Source of the DNA: Fodinibius roseus
GTDB lineage: Bacteria; Bacteroidota; Rhodothermia; Balneolales; Balneolaceae
Length of the DNA stretch: 64,000 bases
Assembly (NCBI RefSeq): GCF_900129315.1
Contig: NZ_FQUS01000008.1
Location: forward strand, 62,001 to 126,000
Direction: 5' to 3'
Made by a program: the position numbers and the translations under genes. How positions within the stretch are numbered: position 1 is the first letter of the stretch; every line of letters begins with the position of its first letter. Below are positions 54,173 through 63,315 of this stretch, in pieces. The notes under the pieces were generated by a model, which ran no database searches, was not told where the DNA came from, and worked only from the letters and a program-made list of their open reading frames with translations.

Positions 54173-54856
54173 TCAGCCTCCCAATTCTCCATCTTTGGCT
54201 TTTTCCTTCAGCTCTTCATTGGCATAGACGGCTATTTCAACGCGCCTGTTTTGCTGCCGTCCCGCTTCGGTGCTGTTATCTGCTACCGGGTCTTCCTCGC
54301 CAAAACCGGTGATAATCATTCGATCACTTGCCACCCCCTGCTGCGCTGCATAGCTGGCTACGGCTTTGGCCCGGTCTTCGGAGAGCTGCTGGTTGTATTC
54401 TTCGGATCCCCGGCTGTCGGTGTGGCCGGCAAACAAGATCTCGGTATTCTCATAGTCTTGAAGAATATCGGACAGCTCCTCTATATTTTCCCTGGAGGCG
54501 GAACGGAGTTCATACGAGTCGAAATCAAAGAGGATACCGGAATCAAACGTAATTTTAATTCCTTCACCCACACGTTCAACCTCGGCATTTTCCAGTTCAC
54601 TTTCCATCTCTTCCGCCTGGCGATCCATATAATTACCAATGGCCGCGCCGGCCGCTCCGCCCACAGCAGCGCCAATAATGGCACCGGTTACGGTATTGCC
54701 GGCGGCTTTACCGATAACGGCCCCTGCCAGTCCCCCTGCACCAGCACCGGCAGCGCCACCTTTAGCAGTTTTGCTCCAGTTTTTACATCCCTGAAACATT
54801 AAACCCATTAAACCAATACAAACGATAATTGCTGTACCTTTTTTAAATATTGTCAT
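54173..54856 (-). CDS. OmpA-family lipoprotein with glycine-zipper segment
   Basis: This 227-residue protein has a lipoprotein signal (MFQGC, Cys24) and a glycine/alanine-rich zipper (about 33-72, AGAGGLAGAVIGKAAGN). The C-terminal OmpA domain has GILFDFDSYELRSAS, FAGHTDSRGSEEYNQQLSE-DRA, and the peptidoglycan-binding ends TGFGEEDPVADN and QQNRRVEI. It should anchor the outer membrane to peptidoglycan, as YiaD-like proteins do. The gene is monocistronic, with its own terminator after copy E of the repeat. Confidence 0.93.
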   Translation of the reverse strand: MTIFKKGTAIIVCIGLMGLMFQGCKNWSKTAKGGAAGAGAGGLAGAVIGKAAGNTVTGAIIGAAVGGAAGAAIGNYMDRQAEEMESELENAEVERVGEGIKITFDSGILFDFDSYELRSASRENIEELSDILQDYENTEILFAGHTDSRGSEEYNQQLSEDRAKAVASYAAQQGVASDRMIITGFGEEDPVADNSTEAGRQQNRRVEIAVYANEELKEKAKDGELGG

Positions 54857-55171
54857 AACTCTTGGAACTTATTTGAATTAAAAACGGAACAGTGCATTAT
54901 AGATCAAAAGTGACCAGATGTTCCATGCCTGTTGTTTAATACAAAGATTATGTGTGAGGGATTCCAAAAAGATTCGGTACAGGAGCCACCACTCCTGTCT
55001 ATTCTTATTGTAGTTTTAATCTAAACCAACAATCAATAATAACAGTCAGTCCAATGCAGGCATAGGCAATATCCCTGTTGTGTTTTTAATTTGAATTAGT
55101 AATAACGGTCAAGCTATTTCAGGGACGGACATCCGGCTGCGAATAACTGGTAACCCGTAGGCAACAATCAG
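54857..55171. other. Intergenic region between the ABC permease and OmpA genes
   Basis: These 315 bases show no gene or repeat. They should hold the minus-strand promoter of the ompA-like gene, but no clear motif was found. Confidence 0.35.
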
Positions 55172-57721
55172 TCAGGTTGTTTCTGTGCGTAATACTTCGA
55201 GGGGAGTTCGTCTGTAGATACTCCGGCTGTTGAGCATGCCGATAAGGATGGTCAGTCCGGTGATCAGCATCGTACCAATGACGATCACCCAGAAGTTGGG
55301 CACAAAGACAATGTCAAAATAGAAGTATCCCAGCAGCCAGCTGGCACTCAGCGATAGAATGAGTCCGGTCAAGGCGGAAAGGAGCCCGAGGAACAGGTAC
55401 TCCACCGAAAGAATACCGATAATCTGTTTTTTGCTGGCTCCCATGGTACGAAGCAGCACGCTTTCCCTGACCCGCTGAAAATGACTGGTGGCAACCGAAC
55501 TGGCCAGCACGATGAGCCCGGTCAGAATGCTGAAAAGCGCCATAAACTGGATGGCAAAAGAGATGTCGTCAATAAACCGGTTGATGGTTTCCAGGATACG
55601 GCTTACATCAATGGCGGAAACATTGGGGTAGTCCTGTACCATAGCCTGCTGGGTCCCGGCCGCAACCTCCCGGTTGGGTGTGCGGGTGACCGTCACAAAT
55701 ATCTGCGGAGCCTGTTCCAGCACGCCTGCGGGGAAGAGCATGAAGAAGTTGGGCTGTACCCGCCGGAAGTCCACTTCGCGGATACTTCCCACATACGCCT
55801 GCACGGGCACGCCCTGCACATCAAACGTCAGTGAGTCCCCGATTTCAAGCTCCAGATCCTCGGCAATCTCCTGGGCGGCCGAAACGGGTACGGCGCCCCG
55901 GGAAGGGTCGGCCGTCCCGATCCACTCTCCTTTGAGCAGCGTTTCGGAATCGACCAGTGAATCACGGTAGGTAGAGCGATATTCCCGCTGCAGGGCCCAG
56001 CCGCGGACCTCACTGGTGGTGTCTTCCGCGATCGCCCTTGTGCTGCGTCCCCTCAGTGAGTCCAGCCGCATCGTTACCATGGGGACATTCTGAAGGATAG
56101 GCAACCCCTCTTCTTCGAGCAGCTGATTGAGTCCCTCATTCTGGTCGGGCTGAATATCAAAAAAGATCAGGTTGGGGGCGTCATCGCGGGTGGCGAAGTC
56201 CAGCTCCTCCATCAGCATATCCTGGCTGAAGTACAGCGTACTGACCAGCAGCATGCCGAGTCCCAGTGAAAGCATCAGCGTAGCTGTCTGGTTGTTGGGA
56301 CGGTAGAGGTTCGCCAGTCCCTGGCGCCATACGTACGGCCAGTGAGAAGGGAAATAGCGCCTCACGAGCTTCATCAGGAGCCGGGCCACCAGCAAAAGCA
56401 GCCCAAAAGCCGCAATCATACCCAGGGTAAAGAGTCCCCCGACCCTCCAGCTTTCGGTCAGCAGCGTTGCGTAGCCGAAGACGGTGAGTACGATAACGCC
56501 ATAAATCAGGAATTTCACCTTGTGAGAGAGGAGGGAGGTGATGGATTCCTCGAGGGTGCGCAGGGCGTACAGGGGAGAGGCCTTGCGGAGCGCCAGCAGC
56601 GGCATGAGCGCAAACGCAAGGGCCACGCCGGTACCGGTAAAGAGTCCGAGTCCGATAGAAAACCACGAAACGGTTAGCTCGACATCCACCGGCAGAAAAT
56701 CGCTGACCAGGGCCGGGAGCAGGTACTGCAGGCCAACCCCCAGGAGGGTACCCGATAGGGCGCCCAGAAAGCCGAGGATGACCGACTGGATCAAAAAGAT
56801 ACTCATCGTTTGGTCGGACGACGCCCCGAAACAGCGGAGCACCGAGGCGGTACTGATCTTCTGGTTGATGTAGACGTGTATGGAGCTGGCAACCCCGATG
56901 CCGCCCAGCAGAAGGGCAATGAAGCCGACCAAATTCAGGAATTTACCGAGGTTGCCGACCGCCTCCCCGATCTCTTCCCGGCGTTCTTCGACGGTCTCAT
57001 AGTCGATATCAATACGGAGATGGTCTTCCAGGGAATCAAGCTTTGCCTCGATCGGCTCCAAATCGCGGTTGTCGTCGAATTTGAAGTAACGCTTGTATTC
57101 GATCCGGCTGCCGCGCTGGACCAGCCTGGTGGAGTCCAGCAGGGTCTGCGGGATAAAGACGCGTGGGCCAACCATAGAAGCTGCGGCCGCCTCGCCCGGC
57201 ACTTTGGTAATCGCCCCGCCGATGGGAAAAGTGACTTCCCCGACCTTGACGGAGTCCCCGACGGAAAGACCGAACTGCGTTAAAAGGGTCTGGTCTACCA
57301 GTGCCGAGGAATCGGTCTTGAACTGCTGAGCCGCTTCGGACGGCCGGGTTTCCAGGATCCCGTAAAAAGGAAAGTTGCCTTCGAGAGCGCGGATATTAGA
57401 GAGCCGGGTAGCCCCGTTCCCTGGGAAAAAGACCATAGAGGGAAATTCCGTTATGGTGGCCTGCTCCCCGCCCAGGGACTCAGCATATAATCGCAGGGTG
57501 TCGGGGAAAGGCTGTTCGGTCTCAATCTCGAGATCGGCCCCAAGCAGTTCTTTGGACTGGTTGTTGATGGTAGTGTTGAGACTGTCCCTGAAGGAGGTGA
57601 TGGCTACCTGGGCGGCTACCCCGATGATGATAGCTGAAATATATACGAATAATCGCTTTTTATTAGAGCGCGCATCGCGCCAGGCCATCTTCCACGACCA
57701 GCTTGAAAAAAATGTGAACAT
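55172..57721 (-). CDS. ABC transporter permease, FtsX/YbbP-like
   Basis: This 849-residue membrane protein has two FtsX permease domains. A first helix (about 25-40) is followed by a periplasmic domain, then a block of helices at about 260-380, a second block at about 405-485, another periplasmic domain, and a last block from about 715. The membrane arrangement (YYLFLGLLSALTGL, GMLISTLYFSQDML-like segments) matches YbbP, a partner of YbbA in the lipoprotein-release-like (LolCE/MacB-type) ABC family. It lies 30 bases after the ATPase gene. In E. coli the ybbA-ybbP pair is divergent from tesA, as here. The substrate is unknown. Confidence 0.93.
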   Translation of the reverse strand: MFTFFSSWSWKMAWRDARSNKKRLFVYISAIIIGVAAQVAITSFRDSLNTTINNQSKELLGADLEIETEQPFPDTLRLYAESLGGEQATITEFPSMVFFPGNGATRLSNIRALEGNFPFYGILETRPSEAAQQFKTDSSALVDQTLLTQFGLSVGDSVKVGEVTFPIGGAITKVPGEAAAASMVGPRVFIPQTLLDSTRLVQRGSRIEYKRYFKFDDNRDLEPIEAKLDSLEDHLRIDIDYETVEERREEIGEAVGNLGKFLNLVGFIALLLGGIGVASSIHVYINQKISTASVLRCFGASSDQTMSIFLIQSVILGFLGALSGTLLGVGLQYLLPALVSDFLPVDVELTVSWFSIGLGLFTGTGVALAFALMPLLALRKASPLYALRTLEESITSLLSHKVKFLIYGVIVLTVFGYATLLTESWRVGGLFTLGMIAAFGLLLLVARLLMKLVRRYFPSHWPYVWRQGLANLYRPNNQTATLMLSLGLGMLLVSTLYFSQDMLMEELDFATRDDAPNLIFFDIQPDQNEGLNQLLEEEGLPILQNVPMVTMRLDSLRGRSTRAIAEDTTSEVRGWALQREYRSTYRDSLVDSETLLKGEWIGTADPSRGAVPVSAAQEIAEDLELEIGDSLTFDVQGVPVQAYVGSIREVDFRRVQPNFFMLFPAGVLEQAPQIFVTVTRTPNREVAAGTQQAMVQDYPNVSAIDVSRILETINRFIDDISFAIQFMALFSILTGLIVLASSVATSHFQRVRESVLLRTMGASKKQIIGILSVEYLFLGLLSALTGLILSLSASWLLGYFYFDIVFVPNFWVIVIGTMLITGLTILIGMLNSRSIYRRTPLEVLRTETT

Positions 57722-57751
57722 AAGTTTGTATGGTTGTAAGGGCTCGGCGCG

Positions 57752-58474
57752 TTATCGGTTAACTTGGTCCATTTTGGGCTGACCGGTCCGTTCGTCCCGT
57801 TCGATCGCCCCGTTTTTCAGATGGATTGTCCGCCGGCACTGCTCGGCAAGCGACAGGTCGTGGGTTACCAGTATCAGCGTAGTCCCGTTGATGGTGTTCA
57901 GGTCAAAGAGTAGCTTTTCGATGGTGCCCCCCGTTTCGGTATCGAGGTTACCGGTGGGCTCGTCGGCAAAAAGGATTTTCGGCTTGTTGATGAACGCCCG
58001 GGCAATAGCCACGCGTTGCTGCTCGCCTCCCGAAAGCTGGGTAGCATAATGATGCAGGCGTTCTTCCAGTCCGACTTCCGCAAGCAGCTGCCGGGCATCC
58101 TCTTTAACTTCGGCCGTTTTGACGCCCCGCAATTCCAGCGGCACCATTACGTTTTCCAAGGCGGTAAGGGTGGGGACCAGCTGAAAGGTCTGAAAGACAA
58201 ATCCCACATACTTATTTCGTACTTCCGCACGTTCATCCTCACTAAGCGGGCCCAGCGGGATGTCGTTTAAAGTGACCTCCCCTGCAGTGGGCCGGTCCAG
58301 ACCGGCACACAGTCCCAATAGCGTAGTCTTTCCGCTGCCGGAGGGACCTACGATCGAGCAGGTCGTACCTTCTTCCACCGAAAAAGAAATATGGTCAAGA
58401 ACGGTAAGCTGCCGGTCGCCGCTTCTGAATTGCTGGGTAAGATCGGAAACTTCTAAAATGGGATTTGAATCCAT
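57752..58474 (-). CDS. ABC transporter ATP-binding protein, YbbA/LolD-like
   Basis: This 240-residue ATPase has Walker A GPSGSGKTT, signature LSGGEQQR, Walker B LFADEPTGNLD and H-loop VTHD, all intact. The pattern LSGGEQQRVAIARAF and EPTGNLDTETG is that of the MacB/LolD/YbbA group. It energises the permease downstream. It starts 262 bases from the divergent tesA gene, so the operon ybbA-ybbP and tesA share a regulatory region. Confidence 0.95.
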   Translation of the reverse strand: MDSNPILEVSDLTQQFRSGDRQLTVLDHISFSVEEGTTCSIVGPSGSGKTTLLGLCAGLDRPTAGEVTLNDIPLGPLSEDERAEVRNKYVGFVFQTFQLVPTLTALENVMVPLELRGVKTAEVKEDARQLLAEVGLEERLHHYATQLSGGEQQRVAIARAFINKPKILFADEPTGNLDTETGGTIEKLLFDLNTINGTTLILVTHDLSLAEQCRRTIHLKNGAIERDERTGQPKMDQVNR

Positions 58475-58736
58475 AAAAATAATACTGGAAATTAGTTAGT
58501 GAACAGTGATACTGCGGAATAATGGTTGAATATATACGTTTGTTAATTGTGCTACTTGTTAAACCGTGCTGAGTCCAATCCCGGCGACTGAATACAGCTG
58601 TTATGGGCGAAGCACCTATGTGCCCCGGTTGCCTTTTTGTAAGCGCTGGAATAGCTACAGGTCAATGAATCATTCTGCGGTGAAAATCGTTTCCTGATTA
58701 TTCAAAGATAACTTTTAAAAACGTATTAACAGATTA

Positions 58737-59375
58737 ATGAAACGATTTTTAACATTTTTTGTTACGCTTCTTCTGTTCTCTTTGCCCGCTTCCGCCCAGG
58801 AGGATCCCTCCCGGATCCTTTTCTTCGGCGACAGCATTACGGCGGGACACGGGATTGACAAGCAGGAGGCTTTTCCCGCCCTTATTCAGCAAAAAATTGA
58901 TTCATTAGGATGGAACTTCCAGGCAATCAACGGGGGACTCAGCGGGGAGACCTCCTCCGGGGGACTTCGGCGTATCGACTGGATGCTGCGTCAGCCGGTA
59001 TCCGTATTTGTCCTTGAGCTGGGGGGCAATGACGGACTGAGGGGTATTGATCCGGAGGTTACCAAACGTAATTTGCAAATGATTATGAACAAGGTTCGGG
59101 CAAAATACCCGGATGCTGCCATTGTACTGGCCGGCATGCAGGTGCCGCCCAACCTGGGCTCGGATTATACCGGTGCGTTCAGGGAGATCTATCCGGCACT
59201 GGCAGAGCAGAACAAGGCGGAGCTCATTCCTTTTCTGCTGGAGGGCGTGGGAGGCAACGACGAGTTAAATCAATCGGATGGGATTCATCCCACTGCAGAG
59301 GGACATAAAGTGGTGGCGAAAAATGTCTGGGAGGTCCTGAAACCGATTCTCCGGCAGAAACGGTCGGAGGGATGA
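58737..59375 (+). CDS. tesA: SGNH-family esterase/acyl-CoA thioesterase I (TesA-like)
   Basis: This 212-residue secreted esterase has a signal peptide (MKRFLTFFVTLLLFSLPASA) and all four SGNH blocks: GDSITAGHG (catalytic Ser), GGLSGETSSGG, LGGNDGLRGI (Asn) and DGIHPTAEGHK (Asp and His). It hydrolyses lysophospholipids or esters in the periplasm. It is divergent from the ybbA-ybbP operon, as in E. coli, where tesA neighbours the same pair. A family-1 repeat begins 77 bases after the stop codon. Confidence 0.95.
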   Translation: MKRFLTFFVTLLLFSLPASAQEDPSRILFFGDSITAGHGIDKQEAFPALIQQKIDSLGWNFQAINGGLSGETSSGGLRRIDWMLRQPVSVFVLELGGNDGLRGIDPEVTKRNLQMIMNKVRAKYPDAAIVLAGMQVPPNLGSDYTGAFREIYPALAEQNKAELIPFLLEGVGGNDELNQSDGIHPTAEGHKVVAKNVWEVLKPILRQKRSEG

Positions 59376-59452
59376 AGAAGGAGCCCCCCCAACCCCTTTC
59401 GGTGTGCACCCGCCGGCCTTTCCCTGACTTTGCGAGGCCGGATGGTTTTATG

Positions 59453-59585
59453 GAAGCCTTTAAAAACCAGGAATTTTGTTCAAGGCCTCAGGGAGGTTGC
59501 CCCGGAGCATTTTTCCCCATATATGAGCATTTCAACCGACCGATAACGCCGATATCGGTCAAAGGAACGGTTATGCAAAGGCTTC
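59453..59585 (-). repeat. Family-1 dispersed element, copy F
   Basis: This shortened copy (133 bp) has plus-strand ends GAAGCCTTTAAAAACCAG and GGTTATGCAAAGGCTTC. The central part contains CATATATGAGCATTTCAACC, with GGTTG/CAACC pairing. It lies in the convergent gap between tesA and the SIMPL gene. TTATG occurs on both sides and may be a target duplication, which is not seen in the other copies. Confidence 0.75.
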
Positions 59586-59661
59586 TTATGATAGTAAAAA
59601 TGCTAAAATAGGTGACAAGCTCCCCGGGGTGCAAGTCGGCCGGAGTGGTTCAGAAGTTTTT

Positions 59662-60351
59662 TCAGTTTTCGAGGGGACGGAAGTTGTATTTGACCGATAC
59701 GCTGGCAGAGACGCTTACCGACTGCCCGTATTCCGAGATGAGGCTGCTCTGCGACCGGTCCTGCTGAAAAGCGGCCATCTCCATCATCGGGCGGGGCGGC
59801 GACTGGTTATAGGAAAAGTCAATCGATTGAATGCCGTCCAGTTGCAGGTCGCTTTCTTTGGCAATCAGCTCCGCTTTTTCACGGGCGGTCTTCAAAGCCT
59901 GCCTGAGGGCTTCGTCTTTTCCCGATTCAGCCTTAGACGATACAAAATTACCGTTGAATTCATCATATCCACTTTCGATTAAAGCGACCTGTATCTCTTC
60001 ATACCGGTCAAAATCCGAAAGCGTGAGCGTGACGCTCTGGCGCGTGCGGATGCGGGACTCCTGGTCCTGGCGGTGGACATTGGTGCGGGAGATGGCAATC
60101 GGTTCAAAATCGATGTTCTCTTCTTCAATCTGATGTTTTTTCAGAAGTTCAAGCAGTACTTCCTCCCGCTCCTTGTGCAGGTCAAAGGCTTCCTGGGGAT
60201 TCGTTGCCTCGGCATTCAGATTAATATTAAAAGCAATGCGATCGGCCGGGAGTTCAACGGATGCCGAGGAATGAATGGAGATAGCGTTATCTTGAGCCTG
60301 AATTGCGCCGGTAACAAGAAAAAGGGCCAGCAGTAAGGAAAGAGTTCTCAT
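59662..60351 (-). CDS. SIMPL (DUF541) domain protein, periplasmic
   Basis: This 229-residue protein has a signal peptide (MRTLSLLLALFLVTGAIQA). The SIMPL pattern is present: ISIHSSASVELPADRIAFNI near the N-terminus, ALKTAREKAELIAKESDLQL near the C-terminus, and the closing strand VSASVSVKYNF. The E. coli relative is YggE, a periplasmic protein of uncertain role in stress. It lies 69 bases downstream of cdaA in the same direction, so it may be co-transcribed. Confidence 0.9.
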   Translation of the reverse strand: MRTLSLLLALFLVTGAIQAQDNAISIHSSASVELPADRIAFNINLNAEATNPQEAFDLHKEREEVLLELLKKHQIEEENIDFEPIAISRTNVHRQDQESRIRTRQSVTLTLSDFDRYEEIQVALIESGYDEFNGNFVSSKAESGKDEALRQALKTAREKAELIAKESDLQLDGIQSIDFSYNQSPPRPMMEMAAFQQDRSQSSLISEYGQSVSVSASVSVKYNFRPLEN

Positions 60352-60420
60352 AACAAATAGGTTTTATGAATATTTTAATGGAAGCCGTTATAACTATCAA
60401 ACGCTGGGAACCTTAAAGAA

Positions 60421-61902
60421 TTATGATGGAATTTTACGCACGTTGATAGTTACCCTGATATTGGGGGAGGTTTGTTCCGGCAGGCGAAATGAGTCGCCTT
60501 CCAGCTGGAGAGCTTTTTGTTGTACGGTCTGTCCCTCAATTTGGCTTAGATCCACGGGTTCGGTCAGAACCGAATCGATTGATGCGGAAGCGGTATCTAC
60601 CAACACGGTTACGGTTTCTGGAGAGGGGACGGCAGACTGAAATTGCAGGTGCTCTGCTATGGTGCCGCTCACAGGCACTTTTACCGGGACTTCTGCAGGG
60701 ACAAAGTATTGTTTCTTAAGCTGGAGGGCAGGGGGAGTAGCTTCGAAAAACTGCAAGCCTGCCGGCAGGTTGATATTGTCGCTGTCGATATCGAGTTCAA
60801 GGTCTTCGACCTCCTCGGAGGACAGGTCAAACGATATCACCAGGTCCGAGGGTTCGAAGGTACGAAAGGCCTGCTCGGATCCAGAGAGGGTAAGCCGCGC
60901 TTCCAGCGGCACCGTATCCTGGAGAGCATAAGGGGTGGATTCCAGGTTGCTGTATTCAATGGGCACGGCATACGTTCGATATACGGTCTCCGAGGGATAG
61001 GCAAAGGAAAGCCACAGGATAAAAGCCAGGCTGCCGGCGGCCAGTGCGGTCTTCAGGCTGCGGCGTTCGCCCCATTGTTTGTAGGATGTTGCGCTTGACT
61101 GATAATATTCGGCCCAAAAATCATCGAGATGTTTCTTGAGATCGCTGTGGGATTCCAGCTGTCTGATCTGGCCGTTGCGGGCAATGCTGATGGTCCCCCG
61201 TTCTTCCGAAACCACGATCACCAGAGCGTCACATTTTTCCGAAAGTCCCAGCGCAGCCGTGTGCCGCGTGCCGCCGCGCGAGAGTTTGTATAAATTGGTC
61301 GAAAGGGGCAGGTGGACCCCAAACTTTAAAATTCGCTGTCCGTCACTGAGCACCGCTCCATCGTGACCGGGAGCGCTGGTATTAAAGATGCTGTGCAGCA
61401 GCGGGATCGTGATCTTGCCGTCGAGCTCGATGCCGCCGTGAACATGCCGGTCCCAGTCTTCCCTGCCTTTGAGAACAATGAGGGCCCCTGTTCGCTGATC
61501 CGCCATCTTGGCGACCGCTTCGGTAATGATGCTGCTTGAAATATCCGTGGAATCGGGCTGAGAGATGTCAAAAAACCGCCAGTTGCTGATGCGGTCGATG
61601 ATCCGTCGCATATCAGATTGGAATACCACGATAATACCGATCAGAATGATAACGAAAAGTCCCTCTATAAGCAGTTCCGTGAGATACATCCCGGTTAAGC
61701 GGGCGATGACATACACAATCAATATCACTAAAAAACTAAATAAATTGCGGCGCGAGGCACTTTGGCGCAGCCAGTTCAGTACGATGTAGAGAAAAGAGGA
61801 GATGATAATAATATCCAGCAGATCGACAATACGGATATTTTGAAGGAAGGTATAAAAGGTATCCTGGATATTTTGCAATACTATAAAAGCAGGCTCGATC
61901 AA
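60421..61902 (-). CDS. cdaA: Diadenylate cyclase CdaA fused to a YbbR/CdaR-like domain
   Basis: CdaA makes cyclic di-AMP from two ATP. Residues 1-95 have three membrane helices, and 95-250 hold the DAC domain with DGAVL (181-185) intact. The usual RHR motif reads RHT (GTRHTAALGLSE, 213-215), so the last Arg is Thr. A further helix at about 284-300 (LAAGSLAFILWLSF) leads into a periplasmic YbbR-like repeat region (about 300-493, VYRTYAVPIEYSNL...). In Firmicutes the YbbR protein (CdaR) is a separate gene that modulates CdaA, so this single chain joins enzyme and regulator. I am sure of both domains; activity is uncertain. Confidence 0.92.
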   Translation of the reverse strand: MIEPAFIVLQNIQDTFYTFLQNIRIVDLLDIIIISSFLYIVLNWLRQSASRRNLFSFLVILIVYVIARLTGMYLTELLIEGLFVIILIGIIVVFQSDMRRIIDRISNWRFFDISQPDSTDISSSIITEAVAKMADQRTGALIVLKGREDWDRHVHGGIELDGKITIPLLHSIFNTSAPGHDGAVLSDGQRILKFGVHLPLSTNLYKLSRGGTRHTAALGLSEKCDALVIVVSEERGTISIARNGQIRQLESHSDLKKHLDDFWAEYYQSSATSYKQWGERRSLKTALAAGSLAFILWLSFAYPSETVYRTYAVPIEYSNLESTPYALQDTVPLEARLTLSGSEQAFRTFEPSDLVISFDLSSEEVEDLELDIDSDNINLPAGLQFFEATPPALQLKKQYFVPAEVPVKVPVSGTIAEHLQFQSAVPSPETVTVLVDTASASIDSVLTEPVDLSQIEGQTVQQKALQLEGDSFRLPEQTSPNIRVTINVRKIPS

Positions 61903-62399
61903 GGTGGTTTCCCCGTTAATAGTTATGAAATGCTTAACATGTTTTCTGCAAGCAAGCCGAATCCGGTGTCACACGAAACTTTGAAAGGGCTGAAAGCAAT
62001 CCCTTTATGCGGATATCACCAAAGCTTGTCAATCTTAGTTGTTCTAATATATTATATAAACCCGGCCAGACAAGATACGCTAAAAATTATTTATTTCCGG
62101 GATATAGCACTAATGCCCTATTTCATTATATATCGCATTGTGTGTTTGGTTCCCAATGGTTTTTAGGATCCCCCAAGGCCTGAAAATATGGTTTTGCAGT
62201 GCCTTTTAAAGATGCTGAGGGAATGAATGCCCCGCTGGCACGCTGGAGATCAGTTAATCATATAACGGACTATTGAATAATAAAAAGATTTATGGAATAA
62301 AATACTATCCGTGCTTAACGGATTAATGCTTTTTTATGCGTTTATATATTTGGAATCAGAGAAATGAGGCAGCAGCAAACAGTACTTTCGGGCGGTCGC
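61903..62399. other. Intergenic region upstream of cdaA
   Basis: These 497 bases have no convincing gene; frames present are short or antisense to the cdaA 5' end. A weak likeness to the family-1 end (TGGTTTTGCAGTGCC near 62189) is present but lacks the other end. Confidence 0.4.
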
Positions 62400-63212
62400 T
62401 TAGCGGGACATTTCCTGTTCACGCCTTTTCAACTCTTCCTCCGAAACATCCTCTATATGGGTCGCCATCCACCACTGGTTGTCCCATTGATCCCTGATAC
62501 CGGCGGAGCGATCCCCGTAAAATTCATCGGTGGGCTCGCGGAGGGATGCTCCCCCGGCCCCGATGGCCTGTTCGTAGGTTGCGTCCACATCCCTGACATA
62601 CAGATGAAGCATAAAGGTGGTGGGGGGATAGTCCTTGGTACTGCTGGATACCATGAGGTGCGAATCCCCGATTCGTAGCGCAGAGTGCCGTATTAGTCCG
62701 TCATCGGACTTCATCATGGATTCCACCTGCGCGTTGAACGCTTCCTGCAAAAAATCGATAAACGCCTGGGCACCATCGACAATCAGATAAGGGGTGATCG
62801 TGTGATAGCCCTCGGGAATGGGACGTACCGCTTTTTCCCGGGCCGGTTCAAACAGCTCTATCGGGTTCCCTGAAGGGTCCAGCAGAAGTACCTGTTTCCC
62901 CCCTTCGCCTTCCACGATGTCATTTCGAAAAGAGCCCCCTTTTTCCTGTAAGTCGGCATAAAACGATGCCAGATCATCGACCTCAAGCTGCATGCGGTTC
63001 CATCCGCCCGGTTCCGGCGACTGTCCGTCGGGCATATCCTGTCCCGCACCGCCCGCTCCCGGCTGATTCAGCAAAAGCCGGAGTCCCTCTTTTTCAAGGG
63101 CTGCGAAACCCGGGGCGGGATGCATCCGGAGCTCAAACCCCAGCAGGTTGGTATAAAAGTCAATTGCCGATTCCACATCATCTACGATATAACGGATAGT
63201 TGTTTTCTTCAT
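62400..63212 (-). CDS. Two-domain VOC (glyoxalase/bleomycin-resistance-like) protein
   Basis: This 270-residue protein has two VOC modules. The first (about 1-122) reads TIRYIVDDVESAIDFYTNLL and ends DPSGNPIELFEPA. The second (about 133-258), with TPYLIVDGAQAFIDFLQEAF and DQWDNQWWMATHIEDVS, resembles the PhnB-type subfamily. VOC proteins include isomerases, dioxygenases and resistance proteins; the substrate cannot be named. It shares a strand and a 103-base gap with the AraC-type gene at 63316, which may regulate it. Confidence 0.88.
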   Translation of the reverse strand: MKKTTIRYIVDDVESAIDFYTNLLGFELRMHPAPGFAALEKEGLRLLLNQPGAGGAGQDMPDGQSPEPGGWNRMQLEVDDLASFYADLQEKGGSFRNDIVEGEGGKQVLLLDPSGNPIELFEPAREKAVRPIPEGYHTITPYLIVDGAQAFIDFLQEAFNAQVESMMKSDDGLIRHSALRIGDSHLMVSSSTKDYPPTTFMLHLYVRDVDATYEQAIGAGGASLREPTDEFYGDRSAGIRDQWDNQWWMATHIEDVSEEELKRREQEMSR

Positions 63213-63315
63213 AACAGTGTTCCCCTGTTTGTTGTTTTTGCTTACCTGTGAATGTTCATTTCCAATATAGCGGGGCCGGGGGGATCCCTATTGTATAAAT
63301 GGGAGATAAAACGGC

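Noticed and set aside
53879-54802. 307-codon plus-strand frame crossing corA, a repeat and ompA
   Set aside because: It runs through a terminator and a repeat, and is antisense to two well-supported genes.
59376-59452. Frame starting MKKEPPQPLSVC after tesA
   Set aside because: It runs into repeat copy F and has no family likeness.
62180-62225. Possible seventh family-1 element
   Set aside because: Only a short likeness to one end (TGGTTTTGCAGTGCC) is present, and the other end and central stem are missing.
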